Shown here one piece after another: positions 24,939-32,838 of a DNA stretch of 64,000 bases (position 1 is its first letter; every line of letters starts with the position of its first letter). The stretch covers positions 176,683-240,682 of the forward strand of contig NZ_RKLO01000004.1 in NCBI RefSeq assembly GCF_004011825.1, given 5' to 3'. A program made the translations under genes and the position numbers. The notes under the pieces are model-generated. The model did not search any database and was not told the origin of the DNA. It was given only the letters and a program-made list of their open reading frames with translations. Origin of the DNA: Rhodococcus xishaensis. Lineage in GTDB: Bacteria > Actinomycetota > Actinomycetes > Mycobacteriales > Mycobacteriaceae.

Positions 24939-25578
24939 GCCAACCCCCAAGTGGGCGCGGAGTGAACAGGTCCACTGGCGGGTCAGCACGATGCGTAAGG
25001 GTTGGCAGGCAGTCGTCCCGGAGGGAGCAGCGTCGACATCGTGCGTCGTTCCGTGCTCGCGGGAGTTGGTCATGTTCGAGTAGAGCGCGCAGGCGGTCGG
25101 CGGCTCGGCGCATCCGGTCGAGGAGGTCATCGGTGATCGGCACGGCGTGCCTGTGTCGATCGGCCGCGGAGTACACGTATCCGACTGGCACCGCAAAGCC
25201 AGCACCAGTCAGGCAGGCTGCCTGTCCCGCGAGCTGAACGTCCGCTGGTCCACCGGCGCGGTATGCGCCGGCCTTGTACTCGACGGGGACGGCGTGGTTG
25301 CCGCTGAACTCCACAAGATCGCAGACTCCGTGCAAACCGAGTTCTGAACTGAACACCGGCAACGCACGAATCCCGTTGATGCCCTTGCGGCTGCGTACAC
25401 CGGGGAGATCGACGCCTTTGTGGACCAAATCGCCGCGCACGGTGTGGATGTTCTCCGACCAGATCCCTTCGATCTGGATTAGGGCAGCTTGTCGTTCGCA
25501 GTACTCGACGTGTTCGAGGCCTGCGAGTGGGACACTTCGCAGTTCCGTGGCGTCGTCGGCGATTCCTGTCATGGCCAC
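24931..25578 (-). CDS. cas4: Cas4 exonuclease (PAM selection in adaptation)
   Basis: A 215-aa RecB-like nuclease with a 4Fe-4S cluster. One cluster Cys lies in VEYCERQ near residue 28; three more are in CRRCSLRDDC near residue 190. Nuclease motifs appear as GVCDLVEF and PVEYKAG (Asp, then Glu-x-Lys). In type I-C systems Cas4 works with Cas1-Cas2 to trim prespacers and choose the PAM-side orientation. It overlaps cas7 by ten bases. Confidence 0.95.
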   Translation of the reverse strand: MAMTGIADDATELRSVPLAGLEHVEYCERQAALIQIEGIWSENIHTVRGDLVHKGVDLPGVRSRKGINGIRALPVFSSELGLHGVCDLVEFSGNHAVPVEYKAGAYRAGGPADVQLAGQAACLTGAGFAVPVGYVYSAADRHRHAVPITDDLLDRMRRAADRLRALLEHDQLPRARNDARCRRCSLRDDCLPTLTHRADPPVDLFTPRPLGGWHD

Positions 25579-26426
25579 AGATCGACGAGTTTGGTGAAAG
25601 TGACACCATCGGGGAGGTCGTCGTTGTGAATGACTCGCTCGTAGTCGGTGTGGTGTCGTGGTGGCTTTTCCTCATTGGTGCGGCGGAGTTGGACGCGGCT
25701 AGTAAGACTGGCCGCGCTGGCCGCGCCGAAGGCGTCTTGATGGCTGAAGACGTATAGCCCGCACATCTTCATGTCGCCCCGAGTGGCGGAACGGTCGTGG
25801 TCGAACATGTTGAGCAACGCTGTCCACAGGGTCTGCAGGTCCTGGTCGGTGATGCCAGTCTTGGTGCCGCGGCTCCCGGAGTAGTAGGCGTGTGCCTGGT
25901 ACAGGCCGTAGGGAAGGGTCCACTTCGAGCCCATTTCGGTGCGTTCGCCTTTGTCGATGTCCTCCTGGCGAGTCTGGGTGACCCGGGTAATGGTGTGGTC
26001 GCTCGGTAGAACGGGGTCGAGGCTACGGGCGAAGGTGAGCTGGAGGGGTCCGCGGACCTGGCCGGCTCCGCCGGCTTTGCCGGTGCTCAGCACTGCGCCG
26101 AACATGCGGACGTCGAAGTAGTGGTCGCACAGCCAGCGCTGTGCATCGTCGATGCCCTCGGTTGCTGTGAGTGCTTCCTCTATACGGGTATTCAGCGCGT
26201 GCCCGGCCTCGACGAAGATGCCGTATCGGGGATCGCCGGACTTGATCTCTGGGACGATGTCGCGGATCTTCCGCTTCATAGCTACGTCAGTGATCAGCCC
26301 ATGGCCGGTTTCGTCGTCGGTGCGAGGCTGGTTACCCGCGTCGGGGTCGCCGTTGGGATTGCCGTCCGTGACGTCGAACAGCAGCACGACATCGTGACGG
26401 ACGGAGGGGTCGAGGTGGGCGGTCAT
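25569..26426 (-). CDS. cas7: Cas7c (Csd2) backbone subunit of Cascade
   Basis: A 285-aa RAMP protein with the family opening VLLFDVTDGNPNGDPDAGN and RTDDETGHGLITDVAMKRKI. Several copies line the crRNA spacer in the I-C effector. It also contains RGPLQLTFARSLDPVL and an GSKWTLPYGLYQAHAYYSG stretch, as in other Csd2 proteins. It overlaps both cas8 (four bases) and cas4. Confidence 0.96.
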   Translation of the reverse strand: MTAHLDPSVRHDVVLLFDVTDGNPNGDPDAGNQPRTDDETGHGLITDVAMKRKIRDIVPEIKSGDPRYGIFVEAGHALNTRIEEALTATEGIDDAQRWLCDHYFDVRMFGAVLSTGKAGGAGQVRGPLQLTFARSLDPVLPSDHTITRVTQTRQEDIDKGERTEMGSKWTLPYGLYQAHAYYSGSRGTKTGITDQDLQTLWTALLNMFDHDRSATRGDMKMCGLYVFSHQDAFGAASAASLTSRVQLRRTNEEKPPRHHTDYERVIHNDDLPDGVTFTKLVDLWP

Positions 26427-28222
26427 GCGGAAGCTCCTTCGTTGGCGGCAATGGAATCGTCGATTGCGGTGACCCGGTCGGCCCGGGAAGTGCGGCCAGC
26501 CCGTGTGTCTGCGCGTTGCTGGTGGTAACCGAGGATGAACGTCGCCTGGTCTGCTAGGACGAGGGCGTGGGGAATCCCGTCGTCTGCTATCTGGGCGAAC
26601 AGCTCGTCGAGTTGCTGCTCGGCCTTCGCGGCCCAGGTTGGGCGGTACCGCCTGAGCTGTTTAAGCCATGCTCGGGCATCGCGGCGCCCGGCTACCAGAG
26701 CGACCCGGGGGCTGGTGACGGCGCGAGCAAAGTAGCGGTCGGTGAAGGTGACGTTGAGTGCTTGGTCGCCGCGGGCGCGGACCGCGGATCGTTGAATGTC
26801 CTCGAGCACTGCGAACAGTCGCCCGGCCAGATAGGCGGGTTGGTTATTGTCGGTATTGAGTTCGGGCATGTACACCTCCGGATTTCGGATGCCGGGTCGG
26901 CGGAGCAAAGCGAGGCGAATCAGTGCGACACGACTGGTGTCGATCCGCCCATCGCTGCGGATGCGGTTGACGAGGTGGGCAAGTAGCTTCGGCGGCAGCG
27001 GCTTTGCGAGCAGAGCTGTGCGGGTCAAAGCGGCGTAGATGCCTTCGGGCCGGTCCGCGCCGGGGGCATCGAACCTCGCATAGGATCCGTTCTCCCCTCC
27101 GCGTCCGGCGATCCAGCGGCCGGAAACTGACGCGAGTGTACGAAGTCCCTTGTGGTGGACCTCCCCAGTCCAGGTGTCGACCATGGCGTGGTCGCCAAAC
27201 CAATTCGACAAATTCTCCTGGATCTGCGGCAGGGGCAGCTCGATCCATTCGCGGACGACGACTCGGGCGATGTTGCCGCCTATCGCGAGAGCACAGAATT
27301 TGGAAACGTCCTGATCAGCCGATGGCCGCCCGCGAGCGGCCGAACCGAGGAGATCGGCCACCTGAGCCGGATCGGGATCATCGAGCACGTCCAAACTGAA
27401 CTCGACACCCCCGGTGACCCACCAGGCCAGCCGGGTGTTCTGGCCGGGGATGGGGGTGCTGGAGGAACCGGCGAGCAGTTCCCCCAGAGCATGCATGAAC
27501 AGTTCCCCGCAGGTCATGCAGATCGGGGTGTGAACCAGCTGCTTCTGGAGGTCGAAGCCGTGCGTAGCCTTGTTGATGCTGACCAAAGCAGCCTGGCTGC
27601 TGGTCCCCGGCACCGAGCGGGCTGGCAGTGGTTTGGGGATGGTCTTGAGCAGCCGTTCCTGGCGTCCGCATACCAGGCATATCCCTTCGCGATTGCTGAC
27701 CTTGCGTCCGGAGGCCTCGGCGGCCCAGAAGGACTTGGCGGACTCTGTCTCATGGAGGAACTGCCCGCCGACCCGATAGGCCACAAGATCACTGTGCACC
27801 CACTGCTCTGGCTCGAGTAGTCGGTCTTTCTCCTGGCCGGACAGGAATTTTCTTACGGCCTTGGCTGCATCGGTCGGCTCGTGGTCGCACCAGCGGTCGA
27901 CGAGATCCCTGAAGGTGGCGTGATATCTCCCCGCCTTATCGCCCCGCTCGTCGGCGGCCCAGCCGAGGGCGTACTCGACGGTATCGACCAGCAGCCTCGG
28001 TTGCGGAGCCGTGCCGGAGCGGTATATGAGCGGCACGAGATGTTCCACACCCCGCCGACGGGCGGGATCGGATGGGTCCGAAAGAGGCGTGAGCTGGCTG
28101 GAGGCCAAGGTGCCGTCGGCGTCCAGCTCGACGACCCAGCGGACAATGGCCGGGCTGTAGAACGATGGCGGACGAACACTGGATCTGGTTCGCGCGTACT
28201 CCACGAGACGGGCGAGCAGCAT
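26423..28222 (-). CDS. cas8c: Cas8c (Csd1) large subunit of Cascade
   Basis: A 599-aa large subunit that recognises the PAM and, in type I-C, also provides Cas11 from an internal start. The N-terminus MLLARLVEYARTRSSVRPPS and the CLVCG(R)QE zinc-knuckle-like site with a second pair in PICMTCGELF are visible. The C-terminal helical region (from about LLAHLVNRIRSDGR onward) is where internal translation of a small Cas11-like protein would be expected; a start within it is not resolved by eye. Length is typical. Confidence 0.95.
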   Translation of the reverse strand: MLLARLVEYARTRSSVRPPSFYSPAIVRWVVELDADGTLASSQLTPLSDPSDPARRRGVEHLVPLIYRSGTAPQPRLLVDTVEYALGWAADERGDKAGRYHATFRDLVDRWCDHEPTDAAKAVRKFLSGQEKDRLLEPEQWVHSDLVAYRVGGQFLHETESAKSFWAAEASGRKVSNREGICLVCGRQERLLKTIPKPLPARSVPGTSSQAALVSINKATHGFDLQKQLVHTPICMTCGELFMHALGELLAGSSSTPIPGQNTRLAWWVTGGVEFSLDVLDDPDPAQVADLLGSAARGRPSADQDVSKFCALAIGGNIARVVVREWIELPLPQIQENLSNWFGDHAMVDTWTGEVHHKGLRTLASVSGRWIAGRGGENGSYARFDAPGADRPEGIYAALTRTALLAKPLPPKLLAHLVNRIRSDGRIDTSRVALIRLALLRRPGIRNPEVYMPELNTDNNQPAYLAGRLFAVLEDIQRSAVRARGDQALNVTFTDRYFARAVTSPRVALVAGRRDARAWLKQLRRYRPTWAAKAEQQLDELFAQIADDGIPHALVLADQATFILGYHQQRADTRAGRTSRADRVTAIDDSIAANEGASA

Positions 28223-28908
28223 CAGGCCTCACCACTCGCGCTGGCGCCGGGCACCTCGATACCACGAAGCGGCACGTGCAGCACCCCGCGGTCAAGGCGT
28301 GCTGTGAACCACTCCATGTGCACGGGCGGGCCGAAGTGAATGGTGTGCAGCATGACGCCAAGATCCTCGGTGTGGTCGATTGCCGGAGTGTCGTCCGGTT
28401 CGCCGAAGTCGGCGCTGAACTCGCGGGTGCCCAGGTAGGGCTGGTGGAAGCATGCACCTCGCGCAACTCGCCGGCGGAACTGATCGCGATAGGCGGCGGC
28501 GGGTTTGGTGGCCCGGTCCGTGACTTCGATGTGGGCGTGGATCCGATAGGCGACGTCGCGGAGGCAGATCGCGTTGCGCTGATCTCGGTGCGCGGCGGTG
28601 TCGACACGTTTGCCTCGGCGGGCGTCGTCGAGCGAGACAATCTGGGAGGTCTCGTTGCGGCGGATAGAGAACTTGCGGATCGGCTCGAGGACCTCGATTG
28701 CCGCCACGCGGTAACGCATCTCGGGCTTCCAGAAGATCGCTTCCAGGACGCCTCGGGCAGAAGGCGGCGTCATCACCGGGTAGGTGACCCGTTCAACCTT
28801 CAGCTCCGGCCGGGAGAACAGGGCAGCATCGCCCTTGACCTGAACCACCACGGGCGGGTGGCCCTCGGAGCTGCGGGGCAGGGCGAGTGCAGGGGTAGGA
28901 ACATTCAC
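28222..28908 (-). CDS. cas5c: Cas5c (Cas5d) crRNA-processing endoribonuclease
   Basis: A 228-aa RAMP protein. In type I-C there is no Cas6 and Cas5 cuts the pre-crRNA at the repeat hairpin. The family block PVMTPPSARGVLEAIFWKP and IEVLEPIRKFSIRRNE is clear, and the C-terminal strand carries VPLRGIEVP. No cas6 gene is present anywhere in the locus, which agrees with this role. The ATGA overlap with cas3 couples translation. Confidence 0.95.
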   Translation of the reverse strand: MNVPTPALALPRSSEGHPPVVVQVKGDAALFSRPELKVERVTYPVMTPPSARGVLEAIFWKPEMRYRVAAIEVLEPIRKFSIRRNETSQIVSLDDARRGKRVDTAAHRDQRNAICLRDVAYRIHAHIEVTDRATKPAAAYRDQFRRRVARGACFHQPYLGTREFSADFGEPDDTPAIDHTEDLGVMLHTIHFGPPVHMEWFTARLDRGVLHVPLRGIEVPGASASGEA

Positions 28909-31214
28909 AGGATGAACTCCTCAGGACGGGGATCGAGGTCAATGCCGACATCAGGGTCGTAGCTTCCGACCCATTCGGCGAGGCCACCGCGCCCGCCGGG
29001 TTCACCTATTACGGGCCTCAGCAGCGCGATAACGCCCGGCTGGCGCAGCACGGACCGGTGCACGGTCGTGACGTAAGGCTGGAGCTGTCGCAACCAGGAT
29101 CTTTCGGGCCGAGTGCCCTCTCGCAGCGCTTGCATCAGCCGGTCGATGTTCTCTCGGGTTGTCGGGTCAGCTACGGCCTGCGGCGTGACCACCGCGATCG
29201 AGTCGTCCTCGATCATCCGGAACGCCTGTGTGCGGTCGGGAATCTGGGTGATTGGATCGCGGGGTCCGTCGGTGACGGCTGGGAAGTCAAACCCCCTGCG
29301 ATGGAACTGGATTTGCTGCCCAAGGTGGCCACGGCCTTCAAGGTTCAGCGACCCATAGACCGACCGGTAGTAGTTGCGGAGAGCGTCGAGATCGTCGGGA
29401 TCGGCCCGGCCCGGTCCGAAGTGCGTCCGGGTGAGATTGACAAGCGTGTTGTAAGGCGGCGGCATGCCGGCGTCCTGCGGATCCACGATGACCACCCGGC
29501 CCGGCCTGCCGAGATTTCCTTCCCTGTTCGCACGTCCGGCCGCCTGTAACAGCGAGTCGGCTGGGGCGAGGGTGCGGTACACGACGGGAAAGTCGACGTC
29601 GACCCCGGCCTCGATGAGCTGCGTCGAGACCAGCAGTGTCGGTTCACCGGCGCCAAGGGATGCGTGGACCGCGGCGAGAACGCGGCGCCTGTGGTCGGGG
29701 CACATCCGCGTCGACAGTTGCCACACCGCGGCAGACGAGACAGTTTCACGCCACCTGTTGAACACGGTTGCGGCGTCGGCGGTTGTGTTGACCACGACCA
29801 AAGCCTGGCCGCACTCCGCCGCCTCGTCGGCAACCTGGGTCAGCGTCGGGCTCGGGTCGATGCGCCAATCAAAGACAACGCGCCGCAGCTGCGCGACCAG
29901 CTTCGCTGGCTTTGGGATGATGTCGACGGCTGGTAGGTCACGGAACGGGCTAAGGTGCCAGAAATCGGGTTGAGTGGCCGAGGTCAACAGCACAGTGGTC
30001 CCGAAGTGCTCGACCAGGGTGCGAAGCGCGTCCAGGATCGGGACGAGCAGACGATGCGGCAGAGCTTGCACCTCGTCGAGGATGATCACCGCACCAGCGA
30101 GCCGATGAACGCGCCGCATCGCAGCTGGCTTTCGTCCGAACAGCGCCTCAAACAGTCGCACGGTCGTAGTGACTACAAACGGAGCGTCCCAGTTCTCCGC
30201 GGCCAGCCGCTGCCATCGCTGCCCACTGTCGAGGTCCACGCCGCTGTGGTGCTCCAACACGATCTCGGCTCCGGCTACGTCCAGAAGTGAGCGATAGACC
30301 GCTGCGTTCTGTTCCGTGATGGTCAGGAACGGGACAGCAACGATGACGCGTCCAGCCCCGTGGGTGGCGGCGTGGTGCAGCGCGAAGCCCGCGGATGCGA
30401 GTGTCTTGCCCGCGCCTGTGGGAGCGGCGAGACGATAGATGCCCGGACGATCCGCGGCGGCAGCGATGCACTCGCGGTAGACCTCTTCGCGCACAGAATC
30501 GATCGCCGCCGCCGGTCGGTGCTCGAGCAGCTTCTTGCGCTCGTGTTCGAAGAGGACACTTAGCGCCGCGAAGTCCGCATCGGGGCGAACCGCGACGGGA
30601 GCGGCTGCGAAATGCGCCGCCGTATCGAGGAAGTCCGCGTCGCACAGCGTGCTGAACAGCAGACGTAATGCCATCTCGGCGACGAGCTCATCTGCGCGCC
30701 AGGCGTCCGGAATCTCGACAGGTCCGGCGCTGAACAGCTCGGGAAGCACCGAACGCAGCAGATGCTCAGCTTCCCGGTTGCGTTCTCGTGAGGCGGGATC
30801 CAACCCATCGAGTCGGCCCCTGAGGTCTCTCCAAGCGCTCAGACCCCCGTGGTGTCCGTCGATGGCAAGCGCGAACGGGCGCAGGCCACAGTCTATCCCG
30901 AGTTGGGCTCCGAGTAGCTTGTGATCGATACCGACCCGGCCGCCGGCTGCCTCGGCGCGCAACAAACCCGCTTGCCATGCGCACGAAGCCTTTCCCGCGT
31001 CGTGAAACAGCCCCAGACGGTGTGCGATAGCCTCTCCGCCGAACGGCTTCGCGAACCTTGCGGCCAGCTCAGCCGTACCATGGAGATGGTCCGCCAGCAG
31101 ATGCCGGTGACCGGCTTCGCCAGAGCTGTGAGCCCACAGCGTCGATCGCTTTGCATCGCATCGATAGCCGGTATCCTCCGTCACGCCAAGTATCGTCGCA
31201 GAGCCCCCCGACAA
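28905..31214 (-). CDS. cas3: Cas3 HD nuclease–helicase
   Basis: A 769-aa effector nuclease recruited by Cascade to degrade target DNA. The N-terminal HD domain has HLHGTAELAARF, LGLFHDAGKAS and the later GHHGG; the SF2 helicase has Walker A PTGAGKTLAS, the DEVQALP box (DExQ rather than the common DEVH), LTSATQP and the QLIEAGVDVDFP motif. All key residues appear intact, so the enzyme should be active. The start is uncertain: TTG at 31214 gives this length and GTG at 31184 is also possible; neither has a strong ribosome site. Only 21 bases separate the TTG from the GT87 stop, so a separate promoter would have to lie inside GT87. Confidence 0.94.
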   Translation of the reverse strand: MSGGSATILGVTEDTGYRCDAKRSTLWAHSSGEAGHRHLLADHLHGTAELAARFAKPFGGEAIAHRLGLFHDAGKASCAWQAGLLRAEAAGGRVGIDHKLLGAQLGIDCGLRPFALAIDGHHGGLSAWRDLRGRLDGLDPASRERNREAEHLLRSVLPELFSAGPVEIPDAWRADELVAEMALRLLFSTLCDADFLDTAAHFAAAPVAVRPDADFAALSVLFEHERKKLLEHRPAAAIDSVREEVYRECIAAAADRPGIYRLAAPTGAGKTLASAGFALHHAATHGAGRVIVAVPFLTITEQNAAVYRSLLDVAGAEIVLEHHSGVDLDSGQRWQRLAAENWDAPFVVTTTVRLFEALFGRKPAAMRRVHRLAGAVIILDEVQALPHRLLVPILDALRTLVEHFGTTVLLTSATQPDFWHLSPFRDLPAVDIIPKPAKLVAQLRRVVFDWRIDPSPTLTQVADEAAECGQALVVVNTTADAATVFNRWRETVSSAAVWQLSTRMCPDHRRRVLAAVHASLGAGEPTLLVSTQLIEAGVDVDFPVVYRTLAPADSLLQAAGRANREGNLGRPGRVVIVDPQDAGMPPPYNTLVNLTRTHFGPGRADPDDLDALRNYYRSVYGSLNLEGRGHLGQQIQFHRRGFDFPAVTDGPRDPITQIPDRTQAFRMIEDDSIAVVTPQAVADPTTRENIDRLMQALREGTRPERSWLRQLQPYVTTVHRSVLRQPGVIALLRPVIGEPGGRGGLAEWVGSYDPDVGIDLDPRPEEFIL

Positions 31215-31235
31215 ATAGCGTGAGCGAATCGACCT

Positions 31236-32816
31236 CTACCTGACGCCCACCCGCGGCCGCAACCATCCCGGCAGCCACCGTGGCGGCGCGTCCTCGGCCT
31301 GGTCGAGGACGCCACCGACCGGGTCGTCGATGAACCCGAACCGCACCAGGTCCTCCGAGGGCCGGTAGATCTGCCGCAGGACGAGCGCGCACAGGACGAG
31401 GACGGCTAGGTCCCGGATCACCACGGTGCCGGTGAACCACTGCTCGGGCAGCCCCTTGTTGCCGACTCCGAGGTAGTACATCATCCGCGGCACCCAGACG
31501 AAGGCGTCGATCGTCATCCACGCCAACAGGATCCGTCGGTGGGGCAGTGCCAGCACCGCGAGCGGCACCAGCCACAGCGAGTACTGCGGACTCCACACCT
31601 TGTTGGTGAGCAAGAAGCCCGCGACCAGGAGGAAGCACAGCTGCGCCACCCGCGGACGTTGCGGCGCCGTCAGCGCGACGTAGCCGATGCCGACGCAGAC
31701 CGCGACGAAGGCCAGCAGTGACACCGCGTTGAGCACGTTCGGGGACTCGCCGGGAGCGAGTGGTCCGTCGAACCCGGCCCATCCGGTGAACGACGAGATG
31801 ACGTTGTAGATCGAGTCGGGGTCCGCACCCCGCTCGGAGTTGAGGCGGAAGAACTCCGCCCAACCGCGCGGAAACAGCAGTGCGATAGGTAGGTTCACGA
31901 CCAACCACGCGGCGATCGCGGCCATCGCGGTCTGGGCCCACACGCGGATCCGTCCGGCCCGCAGGCACAGCACGAGCAATGGGCCGAGCAGCATCAGCGG
32001 ATACAGCTTGACGGCACCCCCGAGCCCGAGCAGTACTCCCGCGAGCACCGGACGTTTGCGCGCCCAAGCCAACAAGCCTCCGGCTGCGAACACCGTCGCG
32101 AGCGGGTCGAAGTTGGTGAACGCGTGCACAACCACCAGCGGCGAGCCTGCGATCAACGCGGCGTCCCACACACGGCGGCCGGCCAGCAGCGCACTCGCCC
32201 AGACCGTCGCCAGCCAAGCGACGGCCAAGCCGAAGGCGACGACGTTGAAGTAGATCGCCACCTGAAGGCCGCCGGGCAGCCACGTCGACGAGTGCCACGC
32301 CTTCGCGACCAACATCGAGCCGTATTGGTAGAGGCCGGACAGCACGGGGTACTCCATGTACCGCTGCTGCACCGAGCCGTCAGGCCTGGGTTCTTCCCAC
32401 GACTTCTTGTACGGGAAGGCGCCTTCGTCGAGGCGCTCGGCACCGTAGAGCGGGACGGTGTCCGAGTAGCACATCGCGACGTACTGCCGGTTCCCGCTCC
32501 AGTCCAGGCCGAGCGCACCGTTCACGCCGACCGGAGCTTGCTGGATGCAGCCCGCCTTGGTGAACCAGCCGAGTATGAGGAACAGCACGGCGAGCAGCAG
32601 GATCGCCCGCATCGGGGTGAAGAATCGGTTCCGGCCGATCAGTGCGTGCCGCCCGACCGGACCTCCGATGGTCGACGAGAGCCGTGACGTGAGCGGATCG
32701 GTGTGTCCTGGCACGTCGCGCCAGTCCGCGGAACGCCGATCGGCGGCGAGAGGTGCCGGGGACACCATCTCGCCGCCGTCTCGGGTTTCCGTACCACCCG
32801 TTGTGCTGTCGGCCAC
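31236..32816 (-). CDS. GT87-family polyprenol-phosphate mannosyltransferase-like membrane protein
   Basis: A 526-aa protein with about ten membrane helices and an N-terminal cytoplasmic stretch. It belongs to the DUF2029/GT87 group, which includes mannosyltransferases of mycobacterial lipoglycan synthesis; the catalytic Asp is expected in an early extracytoplasmic loop. It corresponds by position to M. tuberculosis Rv0051, between ponA1 and rpsF. The start is GTG at 32816 with GGAG before it, 22 bases after the ponA stop, so the two are one unit. In this strain the cas operon follows directly. Confidence 0.85.
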   Translation of the reverse strand: MADSTTGGTETRDGGEMVSPAPLAADRRSADWRDVPGHTDPLTSRLSSTIGGPVGRHALIGRNRFFTPMRAILLLAVLFLILGWFTKAGCIQQAPVGVNGALGLDWSGNRQYVAMCYSDTVPLYGAERLDEGAFPYKKSWEEPRPDGSVQQRYMEYPVLSGLYQYGSMLVAKAWHSSTWLPGGLQVAIYFNVVAFGLAVAWLATVWASALLAGRRVWDAALIAGSPLVVVHAFTNFDPLATVFAAGGLLAWARKRPVLAGVLLGLGGAVKLYPLMLLGPLLVLCLRAGRIRVWAQTAMAAIAAWLVVNLPIALLFPRGWAEFFRLNSERGADPDSIYNVISSFTGWAGFDGPLAPGESPNVLNAVSLLAFVAVCVGIGYVALTAPQRPRVAQLCFLLVAGFLLTNKVWSPQYSLWLVPLAVLALPHRRILLAWMTIDAFVWVPRMMYYLGVGNKGLPEQWFTGTVVIRDLAVLVLCALVLRQIYRPSEDLVRFGFIDDPVGGVLDQAEDAPPRWLPGWLRPRVGVR

Positions 32817-32838
32817 TCCGCGAGGCTACCGGGATCGT

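Noticed and set aside
24939..25205. N-terminal extension of Cas1 by 89 residues
   Set aside because: The extension lies wholly within cas4 in another frame and lacks Cas1 features; the ATG at 24938 gives the usual protein length.
31069..32298. Minus-strand frame of 409 codons overlapping GT87 and cas3
   Set aside because: It is an Arg/Gly-rich alternative frame of the GT87 gene with no domain.
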